A DNA stretch of 64,000 bases from Modestobacter sp. VKM Ac-2977 (GCF_026968045.1 NZ_JAPVBQ010000005.1:62001-126000); one strand, 5' to 3'; shown: positions 34,140 to 46,098, counted from the first letter of the stretch. Notes: a model not told the origin generated them from the sequence alone. Numbers and translations are program-made.

Positions 34140-34919
34140 GTGTCCACACGCGCGCGTCCCGCTGGTGACTTCGACTACGAACGTCACGGCGGGGGCTACG
34201 CGTCTGTGCGTCAGCCGGACCCGCGGATCGCGGCTCGGGTCCACGCAGCTCTGGGCGCCAGCCAAACTGTGCTCAACGTCGGCGCTGGGGCTGGGTCCTA
34301 CGAGCCCACCGACCGGTACGTGCTGGCTGTTGAGCCGTCGGCGGCGATGCGTGCCCAACGGCCAGTCGGAGCGGCACCAGCTGTTGATGCGGCCGCCGAG
34401 CACCTGCCGCTCGACGACGACAGCTTCGACTCCGCCATGGCCGTGGTAAGCGTGCACCAGTGGGGCGACGTCGATCAGGGTCTGCGCGAGATGCGACGGG
34501 TCAGCCGCGGGCCAGTGGTCGTGCTGACCTTCGACGCCCCGGCGCTGCAGCAGTTCTGGCTGACCGACTATATTCCCGAGGTCGTCGCCGTCGAGCAGGC
34601 GCGGTTTCCGACGCTCGACCAGGTGACGAGCGCCCTCGCCCAGGGCAGCGTCGAGGTCCGCGTCGACGTGGTGCCGGTGCCCCGAGACTGCACCGACGGG
34701 TTCGGTGAGGCGTTCTACGCCCGCCCGGAGGCCTTTCTGCGCCCGGAGGTCCGGGCCGCCACGTCCGGTCTGGTGCTGACCGACCCAGAAGCGGTGCAGC
34801 GCGGCTTCGCCCGTCTCGAGAAGGACCTGAGCAACGGGGCGTGGGACACGAAGTACGGAGACTTGCGCGAGCTGGCCGAGCGCAACGGCGCCCTGCGCCT
34901 CATCACTGCCAGTACCTGA
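34140..34919 (+). CDS. Class I SAM-dependent methyltransferase-like protein
   Basis: 259 residues from GTG 34140 (TTCGAT 6 nt upstream). Motif I is TVLNVGAGAGSYEPTD (about 45-60), followed by VLAVEPSAAMRAQRP and the post-I segment AEHLPLDDDSFDSAMAVVSV (about 90-109), then a substrate domain. The SAM site is intact; substrate unknown. Base composition and codon choice look a little less GC-biased (more A/T third positions, e.g. TAT ATT CCC in the middle) than in neighbouring genes. Recent acquisition is therefore possible. No operon partner. Confidence 0.8.
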   Translation: MSTRARPAGDFDYERHGGGYASVRQPDPRIAARVHAALGASQTVLNVGAGAGSYEPTDRYVLAVEPSAAMRAQRPVGAAPAVDAAAEHLPLDDDSFDSAMAVVSVHQWGDVDQGLREMRRVSRGPVVVLTFDAPALQQFWLTDYIPEVVAVEQARFPTLDQVTSALAQGSVEVRVDVVPVPRDCTDGFGEAFYARPEAFLRPEVRAATSGLVLTDPEAVQRGFARLEKDLSNGAWDTKYGDLRELAERNGALRLITAST

Positions 34920-34960
34920 GCGCCTCCCCTGGCTGGCGTGACGGCCAGGGCGCCCTGCCG

Positions 34961-35296
34961 CTACAGGTAGAGGCCGGTCGACTCCTCGATCCGCTCGGCA
35001 GCGACGGCGTGCACGTCGCGCTCGCGCAGGATGACCAGGTCCTCGCCGTGCACCTCGACCTCGTGCTGGTCCTCGGGGGAGAACAGCACCCGGTCGCCGA
35101 CCTTGATCTGCCGCACGTTCGGGCCGATGCCCTTCGCCTCGCCCCAGACCAGCCGCTTGGCGACCTGGGCCGTGGCCGGGATGAGGATGCCGCCGCTGGA
35201 CCGGCGGTCGCCGTCCTCCTTGCGGAGGGAGACGAGCAGCCGGTCGTGCAGCATCTTGATCGGCAACCCGCCGGCGTTCGCGTCGTCCTCAGGCAC
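34961..35296 (-). CDS. GroES-like co-chaperonin family protein
   Basis: 111 residues with the Cpn10 beta-barrel pattern: IKMLHDRLLVSLRKEDGDRR, SSGGILIPATAQVA (mobile loop, IL-I motif that contacts GroEL), GIGPNVRQIKVGDRVLF, EVHGEDLVILRERDVHAVA. Actinobacterial genomes often carry this divergent GroES paralogue away from groEL; no groEL is here. It may cap a GroEL paralogue, but that is not shown by the sequence. N-terminal 13 residues are an acidic extension. Start ATG at 35296. Confidence 0.85.
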   Translation of the reverse strand: MPEDDANAGGLPIKMLHDRLLVSLRKEDGDRRSSGGILIPATAQVAKRLVWGEAKGIGPNVRQIKVGDRVLFSPEDQHEVEVHGEDLVILRERDVHAVAAERIEESTGLYL

Positions 35297-35319
35297 GTCA
35301 TCGAACGCTACCCGGAGGC

Positions 35320-35667
35320 TCAGCCCCAGCCGAGGGCGTGCAGCTTCTCCTCGTCGATGCCGAAGTGGTGGGCGATCTCGTGGACGACGGTGATCGTGAC
35401 CTCGTCGGCCACCTGTTCCTCGTCCTCGCAGATGTCGCAGATCGCCGCGCGGTAGATCATGATCCGGTCCGGCAGGGCGCCCGAGTGGTCCCAGCCGCGC
35501 TCGGTCAGCGCGTACCCCTCGTAGACGCCCAGCAGGCTCGGCTCCTCGGGGTTCCGGTCCTCGACCAGCACGACGACGTTGTCCAGCAGCGCCATCAGCT
35601 CCTCGGGCACCTCGTCCAGGGCGTCGGCGACGAGCTCTTCGAAGCGGGGGAGCGGGATCGCGTCCAT
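35320..35667 (-). CDS. Zincin-like metallopeptidase family protein
   Basis: 115 residues of the small actinobacterial zincin_1 family: RFEELVADALDEVPEELMAL then LDNVVVLVED at the start and the zinc site VVHEIAHHFGIDEEKLHALGW at the end, given here in parts: HEIAHH (the HExxH motif, about 95-100) and GIDEE. Predicted cytosolic and about the size of the minimal family. Physiological substrate is unknown. Start ATG 35667 is 10 bp after the guaB1 stop on the same strand, so it is probably cotranscribed with guaB1. Confidence 0.85.
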   Translation of the reverse strand: MDAIPLPRFEELVADALDEVPEELMALLDNVVVLVEDRNPEEPSLLGVYEGYALTERGWDHSGALPDRIMIYRAAICDICEDEEQVADEVTITVVHEIAHHFGIDEEKLHALGWG

Positions 35668-35677
35668 CAGCGTCGGG

Positions 35678-37156
<1,479 letters not shown>

Positions 37157-37157
37157 C

Positions 37158-37163
37158 TACGAT
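37158..37163 (+). promoter_or_regulatory. -10 element TACGAT of leaderless serS
   Basis: TACGAT ends 6 nt before GTG 37170 in the short guaB1-serS divergent gap. Confidence 0.65.
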
Positions 37164-37169
37164 CAGGGC

Positions 37170-38474
37170 GTGATCGACCTGCGCCTCGTCCGCGAGAACC
37201 CCGACCTCGTCCGCGCCAGTCAGCGTGCCCGGGGTGCCGACGAGTCGCTGGTCGACGCCCTGCTGGCCGCCGACGCCGGACGCCGGGCCGCCGTGAAGGC
37301 CGCCGACGACCTGCGCGGGGAGCAGAAGGCGGCGTCCCAGGCGGTCAAGAAGGCCAGCCCGGAGGAGCGTCCCGCCGTCCTGGAGAAGGCGAAGGCGCTG
37401 GCCGCCCAGGTGAAGGAGGCCGAGGAGGCCGAGCGCACCGCCGACGCGGGGCTGCACGCGCTGCACCTGCGGATCCCCAACGTCGTCCACCCCGACGTGC
37501 CGCCGGGCGGCGAGGACGACGCGGTGGAGATCCGGACCGTGGGGGAGGTGCCCACCTACGACTTCCAGGTGCGTGACCACCTGCAGATCGGTGAGGCCCT
37601 CGGCGCCATCGACATGGAGCGCGGCGCGAAGGTCTCCGGCGCCCGCTTCTACTTCCTGACCGGCCCGGGCGCGCTGCTGGAGTTCGCGCTGGCCCAGCTG
37701 GCGATCACCCGCGCCGTCGCCGCCGGCTTCATCCCCGTCATCGCCCCGGCCCTGGTCAAGCCCGAGGCGATGGAGGGCACCGGCTTCACCGGCGAGCACG
37801 ACGAGGAGATCTACCGGGTCGAGCGCGACGACCTCTACCTGGTCGGCACCTCGGAGGTGGCGCTCGCCGGGATGCACGCCAAGGAGGTTCTCGACCTCTC
37901 CGCCGGGCCCCGCCGCTACGCCGGCTGGTCGTCCTGCTTCCGCCGCGAGGCCGGCTCCTACGGCAAGGACACCCGCGGCATCATCCGGGTGCACTGGTTC
38001 GACAAGGTCGAGATGTTCAGCTTCTGCGCGCCGGAGGAGGCCGAGGCCGAGCACCGCCGCCTGCTGCAGTGGGAGGAGGAGTTCCTCCAACTCCTCGAGC
38101 TGCCCTACCGGGTGGTCGACATCGCCGCCGGTGACCTGGGCACCAGCGCCGCCCGCAAGTTCGACATCGAGGCGTGGTTCCCCAGCCAGGGCGCCTACCG
38201 CGAGCTGACCAGCACCTCGGACTGCACCACCTTCCAGTCCCGCCGGCTGCAGATCCGGCACCGGGACGCCGACGGGAAGCCGCAGCCGGCCGCCACCCTC
38301 AACGGCACCCTGTGCGCGATCGCCCGCACCATCGCCTGCCTGCTCGAGGTGCACCAGCAGGCCGACGGCTCGGTGCACGTGCCCGCCGCACTGCGCCCCT
38401 GGCTGGGCGGGCACGCCGTCCTCACCCCCGGCATGTCGCTGGCCGCGGTCGCCGCACCGGGCCTCCCCGCATGA
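37170..38474 (+). CDS. serS: Seryl-tRNA synthetase
   Basis: 434 residues, standard length. N-terminal long coiled-coil arm (about 30-100) starting [17 protein letters not shown], which grips the tRNA-Ser extra arm. The class II catalytic core follows with motif 2 [20 protein letters not shown] (about 270-289) and motif 3 [20 protein letters not shown] (about 377-396). Charges tRNA-Ser with serine. Its stop overlaps the ATG of the downstream HAD phosphatase (ATGA), a linkage often kept in actinobacteria. Confidence 0.97.
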   Translation: MIDLRLVRENPDLVRASQRARGADESLVDALLAADAGRRAAVKAADDLRGEQKAASQAVKKASPEERPAVLEKAKALAAQVKEAEEAERTADAGLHALHLRIPNVVHPDVPPGGEDDAVEIRTVGEVPTYDFQVRDHLQIGEALGAIDMERGAKVSGARFYFLTGPGALLEFALAQLAITRAVAAGFIPVIAPALVKPEAMEGTGFTGEHDEEIYRVERDDLYLVGTSEVALAGMHAKEVLDLSAGPRRYAGWSSCFRREAGSYGKDTRGIIRVHWFDKVEMFSFCAPEEAEAEHRRLLQWEEEFLQLLELPYRVVDIAAGDLGTSAARKFDIEAWFPSQGAYRELTSTSDCTTFQSRRLQIRHRDADGKPQPAATLNGTLCAIARTIACLLEVHQQADGSVHVPAALRPWLGGHAVLTPGMSLAAVAAPGLPA

Positions 38475-39424
38475 CCGGGGACCAGCCCGGCGGTGGTGGC
38501 CTCACCGCGCCGGCCGCGGCCGGCCGCGCACAGGAGCTGGTCGACCTCGGCGACCTCGGGGCACGGCTGGGCAGCTGGCGGCCGCGGCTGGTGGTCAGCG
38601 ACATGGACGGCACCCTGCTCGACTCGGCCGGCGAGGTCAGCGGGCGCACCGCCGCTGCGGTCGCCGCCTGCCGCGCCGCGGGCATCCCGGTCGTCGGGGC
38701 CACGGGCCGCGGCCCCCGCCTGCTGGAGAGCGTCCGCGCCGCGCTGGGCGGCCAGGGGATCGCCGTCCTGGCCCAGGGCGGCTACGTCGTCCGGTTCGGC
38801 TCCGGCGGCGCCGCCGACGAGGTGCTGCGCACCGTCGGGATGACCCGCGAGGTCGCCACCGAGGTCATCGCCGCGATCGAGGACGTCGCCGGTGAGCTGG
38901 TCGTGGCCGTGGAGGACGCCGCCGAGCAGGCCGAGGCGCTGCGCCCGCTGCGGGTGCAGCACGGCTTCGACTGGCCCTACCCGGAGCCGGCCCACCTGCT
39001 GCCCCGGCACGAGGTGCTGCCGGTCGGGGCGGTGCTCAAGGTGTTCCTCCGCTCCCCGCGGCTGGCTGAGGACCAGTTGGTCGCGCTGGCCCGCTCGGTG
39101 GTCGACCCGGCCGACGCCGAGCTGACCCACGCCGGGCTGGGCTTCATCGAGGTGCTGCCGCCAGGGGTCACCAAGGCCACCGGGCTGGCCGTCGTCCTGG
39201 CCGAGCTGGGCATCGGCTTCGGCGACGTGCTGGTGTTCGGCGACATGCCCAACGACCTGCCGATGTTCCAGGCGGTCACCGCCGCCGGGGGCCGGGCGGT
39301 CGCGATGGCCAACGCCCACCTGACCGTCCGGGCCGCCGCCGGTGACCGGACCAGCGGCCACGACGCCGACGGCGTCGCCCGCTACCTCGAGGCCCTGCTC
39401 GCCCTGGAGGGCACCGATGTCTGA
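38471..39424 (+). CDS. Cof-type HAD phosphatase 1
   Basis: 317 residues. HAD motif [16 protein letters not shown] (about 36-50), motif [10 protein letters not shown] (about 78), motif III Lys in [10 protein letters not shown] (about 236) and motif [14 protein letters not shown] (about 255), with a large C2B cap between. It hydrolyses small phosphorylated metabolites (sugar phosphates or FMN-like) with Mg2+. It carries a 35-residue N-terminal extension compared with its neighbour. Coupled to serS by ATGA and overlapping the next HAD gene by 8 nt. Confidence 0.88.
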   Translation: MTGDQPGGGGLTAPAAAGRAQELVDLGDLGARLGSWRPRLVVSDMDGTLLDSAGEVSGRTAAAVAACRAAGIPVVGATGRGPRLLESVRAALGGQGIAVLAQGGYVVRFGSGGAADEVLRTVGMTREVATEVIAAIEDVAGELVVAVEDAAEQAEALRPLRVQHGFDWPYPEPAHLLPRHEVLPVGAVLKVFLRSPRLAEDQLVALARSVVDPADAELTHAGLGFIEVLPPGVTKATGLAVVLAELGIGFGDVLVFGDMPNDLPMFQAVTAAGGRAVAMANAHLTVRAAAGDRTSGHDADGVARYLEALLALEGTDV

Positions 39425-40226
39425 CTGGCGGCCGAAGCTCATCGTCAGCGACCTGGACGGCACGCTGCTGCGCAGCGACGAGACGATCAGCGACGCCACC
39501 CTGGCCGAGCTGCACCGCTGGGCCGACGAGGGCGTCCCGCTGGTGCTGGCCACCGGCCGCCCGCCCCGCTGGATGCTCGGGGTGCGGGACCGCCTGGGCG
39601 GCGGCACCGCGATCTGCTGCAACGGCGCGGTGCTGCTGGACCTGGGGGAGTTCCGGGTGCTGGAGGAGCACCCGGTCCAGCCGGAGGTGCTCCAGCAGGT
39701 CACCGGGCAGCTGCGTGAGCACCAACCGGACACCTGGTTCGCGGTGGAGTACGGCGACCAGTTCCGGCACGAGCCGATCTACCGGCCGCGCTGGGACCGG
39801 GACGCCCCCGGCGTCGCGGTGGCCACGCTGGCCGAGATGGTCGCCCAGCCGGTCGCCAAGCTGCTGGCCCGGCACGAGCGGATGGGCCGCGAGGAGTTCG
39901 TCGCCCTGGTCGCAGAGGTCGTGGGGGACACCGCCACGGTCACGTACTCCTCGTCCGACGCGATGGCCGAGATCTCCGCCGTCGGGATCACGAAGGCCAC
40001 CGGTCTGGCCCGGCTCGCCGCCGAACGCGGGCTGACGGCGGCCGACGTCGTCTACTTCGGCGACATGCCCAACGACCTGGCCGCCTTCGACTGGGTGCGC
40101 GAGGGCGGCGGCCGCGCCGTGGCGATGGCGCACGCCCACCCGGACGTGCTCGCGGCGGCCACCGACGTGACCGACTCGAACGACGCCGAGGGCGTCGCGA
40201 CGCTGCTGGCCTCCCTGCGCGCCTGA
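39417..40226 (+). CDS. Cof-type HAD phosphatase 2
   Basis: 269 residues: motif [18 protein letters not shown] (about 8), motif [12 protein letters not shown] (about 46), motif III Lys in [10 protein letters not shown] (about 190), motif [17 protein letters not shown] (about 210). Clearly a paralogue of the preceding gene, arisen by tandem duplication; the two overlap by 8 nt. The second-position aromatic residues in motif II differ, so substrates may differ. Last gene of the serS operon. Confidence 0.88.
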   Translation: MSDWRPKLIVSDLDGTLLRSDETISDATLAELHRWADEGVPLVLATGRPPRWMLGVRDRLGGGTAICCNGAVLLDLGEFRVLEEHPVQPEVLQQVTGQLREHQPDTWFAVEYGDQFRHEPIYRPRWDRDAPGVAVATLAEMVAQPVAKLLARHERMGREEFVALVAEVVGDTATVTYSSSDAMAEISAVGITKATGLARLAAERGLTAADVVYFGDMPNDLAAFDWVREGGGRAVAMAHAHPDVLAAATDVTDSNDAEGVATLLASLRA

Positions 40227-40344
40227 CCGTCCACCGGGCGACCGATTCGTTTCGTTATCGGATCTCCGGTGGAGTCGGTCGCCCATGGTGCCGATCCCAT
40301 GGGCGAGGGGCGCGCTCGTGCGCCCGCGCGACGAGAGGCACGCC

Positions 40345-41985
40345 ATGGACCCGACGACCCACGACCCCGCCACGCACGTCCCCGACCCGACGGACGAGCG
40401 TGCAGGCAACCCGCTGTCCCGGATCGGGCTGCGCGGCAGGTTGCTCGCGGCCTTCCTGACCGTCGCGGTGATGACGCTCGTCGTCGGCGGCCTCGGCATC
40501 TCGCGGATGTCCGCGCTCAGCCACCAGGCCGAGGTGGTCTACGAGGAGGGAGCCGTCCCGCTCCGCGACATCCTGCTGCTCCGTTCCACCTACTGGCAGT
40601 ACCAGGCGACCATCTCCCGCTCCACGGGTGCGGGCCTCTCGCCGGAGATCGTGCAGTCCCTGCAGGAGCAGACGGCGGCCATCCGGGAGACGCTGGACGG
40701 GCTGCGCGCCGGCCTGGACGAGGTGACCCTGCGGCCGGCCACCGAGGCCGCGTTCCAGGACTTCCAGACCGCGATCGCGCTCTACGACGACGCCAGCGCC
40801 CAGATGGGTGAGATCGCCGCGTCCGGGGGCGACCCGATGTCCGTGCTGCCCACGCTGATCGAGGCCGAGACCAACGCCATCGATGCACTCGCGGCGGCCA
40901 GCGACGCGCAGATCGCCGCCACCGAGGCCACCGTGCAGGAGGCCCGCGACGCGTACGCCGCCGCCCGCACCCTGACGCTCCTCGGCGTGGCGATCGGTTT
41001 CGCGATCTCCGTCGCCCTCGCCGTGCTGGTCGCACGCAGTGTGACCCGGCCGGTCGAGCGGATCCGGGAGGTGCTCGCCCAGGTGACCGCCGGTGACCTG
41101 CGGGTGCGCGCCGGCGCCACCGGCGGTGCCGAGCTCGGTCAGGTCGCGGAGTCGCTGGACGAGACGCTGGACGCGCTCAGTGGCGTGCTGAGCCTGGTCA
41201 ACGACTCGGCCGGGCGGCTGGCCACGGCGTCACTGCAGCTGAACGCGGGTGCCGAGTCGATGGCGCAGAACGCCCGGACGGCGGCCGGTCAAGCCGACGT
41301 CGTGGTGGCCTCGGCCGGTGAGGTCGCCTCCAGCGTGGACACGGTGTCGACCGGGTCCCAGCAGATGGAGGCCGCGATCCGGGAGATCTCGCAGAACGCC
41401 AGCGAGGCGTCGCGGGTGGCCGGGCAGGCGGTGAACGTCGCGGAGAACACGACGCGGACCGTCGGCAAGCTGGGTGACTCCTCGCAGGAGATCGCCACGG
41501 TGGTGAAGCTGATCAACGGGATCGCCGAGCAGACGAACCTGCTGGCGCTGAACGCCACGATCGAGGCCGCGCGTGCCGGTGAGGCGGGCAAGGGCTTCGC
41601 GGTGGTGGCCAGTGAGGTGAAGGAGCTGGCGCAGGAGACCGCCCGGGCGACGGAGGACATCTCCCGCCGGGTGGAGGCCATCCAGGCCGACACCGCCGGT
41701 GCGGTGGACGCGATCGGGGAGATCAGCACCGTCATCGGCCAGATCAACGACTACCAGGCCACCATCGCCGCCGCGGTGGAGGAGCAGACCGCCACGACCA
41801 ACGAGATGAACCGGAACGTGGCCGAGGCGGCGGGCAGCTCGCGCAGCATCGCCACCGCGATCACCGGGCTGGCTGCCGGTACGGCGGAGACCAACCAGCG
41901 GGTCGAGGACGCCCAGCGGTCCGCGGTCGAGCTGGCCCGGATGAGCGACGAGCTGCAGGACGCGGTCAGCCGGTTCACCGTCTGA
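40345..41985 (+). CDS. Methyl-accepting chemotaxis protein (transmembrane) 1
   Basis: 546 residues. Cytoplasmic N-terminus, TM1 (about 33-52), a periplasmic four-helix-bundle sensor (about 53-208), TM2 (about 210-232), HAMP (about 232-285) and signalling domain (about 290-546). The hairpin tip is [20 protein letters not shown], the CheA/CheW contact. No C-terminal methyltransferase-binding pentapeptide. Directs flagellar or other chemosensory output; ligand unknown. RBS GAGAGG 7 nt before the ATG. The cytoplasmic half is almost identical in DNA to the next MCP. A CCGAT-containing element lies about 100 bp upstream. Confidence 0.93.
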   Translation: MDPTTHDPATHVPDPTDERAGNPLSRIGLRGRLLAAFLTVAVMTLVVGGLGISRMSALSHQAEVVYEEGAVPLRDILLLRSTYWQYQATISRSTGAGLSPEIVQSLQEQTAAIRETLDGLRAGLDEVTLRPATEAAFQDFQTAIALYDDASAQMGEIAASGGDPMSVLPTLIEAETNAIDALAAASDAQIAATEATVQEARDAYAAARTLTLLGVAIGFAISVALAVLVARSVTRPVERIREVLAQVTAGDLRVRAGATGGAELGQVAESLDETLDALSGVLSLVNDSAGRLATASLQLNAGAESMAQNARTAAGQADVVVASAGEVASSVDTVSTGSQQMEAAIREISQNASEASRVAGQAVNVAENTTRTVGKLGDSSQEIATVVKLINGIAEQTNLLALNATIEAARAGEAGKGFAVVASEVKELAQETARATEDISRRVEAIQADTAGAVDAIGEISTVIGQINDYQATIAAAVEEQTATTNEMNRNVAEAAGSSRSIATAITGLAAGTAETNQRVEDAQRSAVELARMSDELQDAVSRFTV

Positions 41986-42173
41986 CGCAGGGCCCGACCC
42001 GGCGGCGCCGGTCACCGCAGCTCGCGGTGGCCGGCGCCGTCGTCGTCCCGGGCCGGCCGGGGACCGCCTCCCGATCTCGATCGCGTGCGACACACCGGGT
42101 CGAGGAGCGGGCGCCGCTGCCGATCACAGAGGCGGTGGGCCGCACGGGCGCGCCGTGGGCAGAAGAGGGACAG

Positions 42174-43814
42174 ATGGACGTCATGGCGCAGGGACCGGCA
42201 ACCACCGAGTCGAGCAGGGCCGGGAGCCCGTCGCTGTCCGCCCGGGTGGGGCTGCGTGGCCGCCTCCTCCTGGCGATCCTGCTGGTGGCGCTGACCACGT
42301 TGACCGTCGGGCTGGTCGGCATCCAGCGGATGTCGATGCTCAGCGACAAGGCCGAGCAGGTGTACTCCGAGGGCGCCGTCCCGCTGGATGCGCTCCGCCG
42401 ACTGCAGGCCGGCTGGTGGCAGTTCTCCGCCAGCAACGCCCGGGCCAGCATCGCGTCCCTGCCGGCCGAGACCCGGGCGGCCTTCGCCCAGGCGTCGACG
42501 GAGAACCTCCAGGCGCTGACGGAGGAGACCGCAGCCGCCGGCGAGCTGCCGCTGTCGGCCGAGGCGCGGGCCGGCTACGACCAGTTCGTCGCCGCGTCGC
42601 AGCAGTACCTCGGCCTGCTCCAGCAGCTGTCCGCCGGCCAGGGCACCCGCGCCCCACAGGAGACCCTCGCCCTCATCGCCCGGATGAACGACACCGAGAC
42701 GACCATCTCCACGGCGATCGTGGCCGCCACCGACGCGGCGGCCGCCGACGCGGTCGCCACGGCGGCAGAGGCGGAGGACGCCTACAGCAGTGCGCGTGCC
42801 CTCACGCTGGGGATCATCGTGGTCGGGCTGCTGGTCTCCGTCGTCCTGGCGCTGCTCGTCGTCCGGTCGGTGATGCGCCCCGTGCAGCGGGTGCGTGAGG
42901 TGCTGGACCAGGTGGCCGACGGTGACCTGAGCGTCCGGGCCGGCGCCACCGGTGGTGCCGAGATCGGGGAGGTCGCCCGCTCCCTGGACTCGACGCTGGA
43001 CTCGCTCAGCGGTGTGCTCCGGTTGGTCAACGACTCCGCCGGCCGGCTGGCGGTGGCGTCGCAGGCGCTGAACGCCGGCGCTGCGGGCATGGCCCAGAGT
43101 GCCCGGGCGGCGACCGGCCAGGCCGACGTCGTCGTCAGCTCCGCCGGGGAGGTCGCCGCCAGCGTGGACACCGTCGCCACCGGCTCCCAGCAGATGGAGG
43201 CGGCGATCCGGGAGATCAGCCGGAACGCCAGCGAGGCGTCGCGGGTGGCCGGGCAGGCGGTGAACGTCGCGGAGAACACGACGCGGACCGTCGGCAAGCT
43301 GGGTGACTCCTCGCAGGAGATCGCCACGGTGGTGAAGCTGATCAACGGGATCGCCGAGCAGACCAACCTGCTGGCGCTGAACGCCACGATCGAGGCCGCG
43401 CGTGCCGGTGAGGCGGGCAAGGGCTTCGCGGTGGTGGCCAGCGAGGTGAAGGAGCTGGCGCAGGAGACCGCCCGGGCCACCGAGGACATCTCCCAGCGGG
43501 TCGAGGCCATCCAGGCCGACACCGCCGGTGCGGTCGAGGCGATCGGGGAGATCAGCAACGTCATCGGCCAGATCAACGACTACCAGGCCACCATCGCCGC
43601 CGCGGTGGAGGAGCAGACCGCCACGACCAACGAGATGAACCGGAACGTGGCCGAGGCGGCGGGCAGCTCGCGCAGCATCGCCACCGCGATCACCGGACTC
43701 GCCGCGGGCACCCAGCAGACCAACGAGGGCGTCGCGGAGGCGCAGCGCTCGGCCGCGGACCTGGCCCGGATGAGCGACGAGCTGCAGGACGCCGTCCGGC
43801 GCTTCACCGTCTGA
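42174..43814 (+). CDS. Methyl-accepting chemotaxis protein (transmembrane) 2
   Basis: 546 residues, exactly the same length and layout as MCP 1: TM1 (about 30-50), four-helix sensor, TM2 (about 207-228), HAMP, signalling domain with [20 protein letters not shown]. The genes align without gaps at a 1829-bp offset. The sensor domain has diverged (different ligand likely) while the region about 43228-43697 is nearly identical to 41399-41868. RBS AGAAGAGGG before ATG 42174; GCCGATCA sits about 50 bp upstream. Followed by a strong terminator. Confidence 0.93.
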   Translation: MDVMAQGPATTESSRAGSPSLSARVGLRGRLLLAILLVALTTLTVGLVGIQRMSMLSDKAEQVYSEGAVPLDALRRLQAGWWQFSASNARASIASLPAETRAAFAQASTENLQALTEETAAAGELPLSAEARAGYDQFVAASQQYLGLLQQLSAGQGTRAPQETLALIARMNDTETTISTAIVAATDAAAADAVATAAEAEDAYSSARALTLGIIVVGLLVSVVLALLVVRSVMRPVQRVREVLDQVADGDLSVRAGATGGAEIGEVARSLDSTLDSLSGVLRLVNDSAGRLAVASQALNAGAAGMAQSARAATGQADVVVSSAGEVAASVDTVATGSQQMEAAIREISRNASEASRVAGQAVNVAENTTRTVGKLGDSSQEIATVVKLINGIAEQTNLLALNATIEAARAGEAGKGFAVVASEVKELAQETARATEDISQRVEAIQADTAGAVEAIGEISNVIGQINDYQATIAAAVEEQTATTNEMNRNVAEAAGSSRSIATAITGLAAGTQQTNEGVAEAQRSAADLARMSDELQDAVRRFTV

Positions 43815-43824
43815 CCGATCGGCA

Positions 43825-43859
43825 CGAACGGCCCCGGCGCAGTGTGCCGGGGCCGTTCG
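43825..43859 (+). terminator. Terminator after MCP 2
   Basis: Perfect 14-bp arms (43825-43838 and 43846-43859, CGAACGGCCCCGGC and its complement) with a 7-nt loop, 10 nt past the stop. Confidence 0.85.
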
Positions 43860-43984
43860 CGTTGCTCGGCACCGGATGGTGGCCCACCCGGTCACGCCGC
43901 ATCCGTGGACTGCCGATGAGGTCCCCGTCACCGGTCCAACACCCGGCCGCAGGCGACGACGCCACGTAGCAACCGGAGGCCCCC

Positions 43985-46075
43985 ATGCCCGCCGCCACCA
44001 CCAAGGGCTCCACCCCGATCCCCGCCCAGCTGCACGAGTACGCGAGCCTGGTGGCGGCGCTCGACCGGGCGCAGGCGGTGATCGAGTTCGACCTGACCGG
44101 TCACGTGGTCACCGCGAACCAGAACTTCCTCGACGTCATGGGGTACGAGCTCGACGAGGTCGTCGGTGAGCACCACCGCATGTTCTGCGACCCCGCCCAA
44201 GCCGACACCCAGGAGTACCGGCAGTTCTGGGCGGCCCTGGCGACCGGGGCGTTCAGCAGCGGGGAGTACCGCCGGCTCGCCAAGGGTGGCCGCGAGGTGT
44301 GGCTGCAGGCCACCTACAACCCCATCCTGGACGGTGCCGGGACGCCGGTGAAGGTGGTCAAGTTCGCCAGCGACGTCACCGCCGTCAAGCTCGCCGCCGC
44401 CGACTCCGCGGGCAAGGTCGCTGCCATCGAGCGCTCGCAGGCGGTGGTCGAGTTCGACCTGGCCGGGCACGTGCTCTCCGCCAACCAGCTGTTCCTGGAC
44501 ACGATGGGCTACGAGCTGGACGAGGTCGTCGGCGAGCACCACCGCATGTTCTGCGAGCCCGAGCACGTCGCCACCGACGAGTACCGGCAGTTCTGGGCCG
44601 ACCTGGGCACCGGCCGCTACACCTCCGGTCTGTACAAGCGGGTGGCCAAGGGCGGCCGCGAGGTGTGGCTGCAGGCCACCTACAACCCGATCCTCGACCT
44701 GACCGGTCGTCCGGTGAAGGTCGTCAAGTTCGCCAGCGACCTCACCGAGCAGCGCACCCACAACGCCGAGTCGCGGGGCAAGGTCGCCGCCATCGAGCGC
44801 TCCCAGGCGGTGATCGAGTTCGGCCTGGACGGCGTTGTGCTGGGCGCCAACCCCAACTTCCTCGAGGTCATGGGGTACCGGCTCGAGGAGGTCGTCGGCC
44901 GGCACCACCGCATGTTCTGCGACCCCGAGTACACCGCCACCGACGAGTACCGGCAGTTCTGGGAGCTGCTGGGCCGGGGCCAGTACGCCGGCGGCGAGTA
45001 CCGCCGGGTCGGCAAGGACGGCGGTGAGGTCTGGATCCAGGCCACCTACAACCCGATCCTGGACGACGACGGCCGCCCCTTCAAGATCGTGAAGTTCGCC
45101 AGCGACGTCACCGACGCCAAGCTGCGCAACGCCGACATCGAGGCGCGGGTCAACGCCGTCGACCGCGCGCAGGCGGTCATCGAGTTCGACCTCGACGGCA
45201 ACGTGCTCGCCGCCAACGACAACTTCCTGCGCACCATGGGCTACTCGCTCCGCGAGGTCACCGGTCAGCACCACAGCCTCTTCTGCGACGAGGAGTACCG
45301 CGTCTCCCCCGAGTACCGGGACTTCTGGCTCCGGCTGGGCAAGGGCGAGCTCATCGCCGGCCGGTTCCACCGCAAGGGCAAGTTCGGCCGCGACGTGCAC
45401 ATCCAGGCCACCTACAACCCGGTGCTCGACCTGTCCGGTGCTCCGGTCAAGGTGGTGAAGTACGCCTACGACGTGACGAACGAGGTCGAGCGGGAGCGCC
45501 GGGTGTCCGACGGCACCCGGGACATGACGGCCTCGGTCCGCAAGCTCGCCACCTCGATCGACGAGATCGCCCGCAGTTCGGCCGCCGCGACCGGCCTGGC
45601 CGAGAAGACCCACGGGGACGCCGCGGAGGGCGTCGAGGCGCTCCAGGCGTCGCTCGAGGCGATCGCGCTGATCCAGCGCTCCTCGGTGTCGATCTCCGAG
45701 ATCGTCCGGGTGATGGGGGAGATCGCCAACCAGACCAACCTGCTGGCCTTCAACGCCTCGATCGAGGCCGCCCGCGCCGGCGAGCACGGGGTGGGCTTCT
45801 CGATCGTGGCCGGCGAGGTCCGCCGTCTCGCGGAGCGGTCGTTCGACGCCGCACAGCAGATCGGCAAGCTGATCGAGGAGTCGGCGGAGCGGGTGGAGCA
45901 GGGGTCGACGGTCTCCCAGCGGGCCGAGGCGGCGTTCGCCCGGATCGTCGACAGCGTCGGGCAGACCAACGAGGTCATCAAGTCCATCTCCTCGGCCACC
46001 TGCCGGCAGCAGGCAGCCTCGCAGGAGGTCGACGCCCTGATCGCCCAGTTGACCTCCGCCGACCCGGCCCGCTGA
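43985..46075 (+). CDS. Soluble chemotaxis receptor with four tandem PAS domains
   Basis: 696 residues and no membrane segment. Four PAS repeats with a 122-123-residue period (about 20-140, 141-263, 264-384, 385-505) each contain (A/V)IEFDL.G.VL.AN..FL..MGY, EHHRMFC-like and (E/D)VW(L/I)QATYNPILD. A chemoreceptor signalling domain follows (about 510-696), tip IANQTNLLAFNASIEAARAG. The repeat type matches BdlA/Aer2-like receptors that sense redox, oxygen or small ligands inside the cell. A GCCGATGA element is about 70 bp upstream. Immediately followed by the three-CheW protein. Confidence 0.92.
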   Translation: MPAATTKGSTPIPAQLHEYASLVAALDRAQAVIEFDLTGHVVTANQNFLDVMGYELDEVVGEHHRMFCDPAQADTQEYRQFWAALATGAFSSGEYRRLAKGGREVWLQATYNPILDGAGTPVKVVKFASDVTAVKLAAADSAGKVAAIERSQAVVEFDLAGHVLSANQLFLDTMGYELDEVVGEHHRMFCEPEHVATDEYRQFWADLGTGRYTSGLYKRVAKGGREVWLQATYNPILDLTGRPVKVVKFASDLTEQRTHNAESRGKVAAIERSQAVIEFGLDGVVLGANPNFLEVMGYRLEEVVGRHHRMFCDPEYTATDEYRQFWELLGRGQYAGGEYRRVGKDGGEVWIQATYNPILDDDGRPFKIVKFASDVTDAKLRNADIEARVNAVDRAQAVIEFDLDGNVLAANDNFLRTMGYSLREVTGQHHSLFCDEEYRVSPEYRDFWLRLGKGELIAGRFHRKGKFGRDVHIQATYNPVLDLSGAPVKVVKYAYDVTNEVERERRVSDGTRDMTASVRKLATSIDEIARSSAAATGLAEKTHGDAAEGVEALQASLEAIALIQRSSVSISEIVRVMGEIANQTNLLAFNASIEAARAGEHGVGFSIVAGEVRRLAERSFDAAQQIGKLIEESAERVEQGSTVSQRAEAAFARIVDSVGQTNEVIKSISSATCRQQAASQEVDALIAQLTSADPAR

Positions 46076-46098
46076 GCCGGCCCGGCGAGGACTGGGCG

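Noticed and set aside
42012-43931. 639-residue antisense frame across MCP 2
   Set aside because: Repeats seen in it ([16 protein letters not shown]) merely mirror the duplicated MCP DNA; no start signals or family match.
43985-45500. Regular 366-bp repeats considered as a tandem satellite or CRISPR-like array
   Set aside because: They are in-frame PAS domain repeats of a chemoreceptor, with no spacers.
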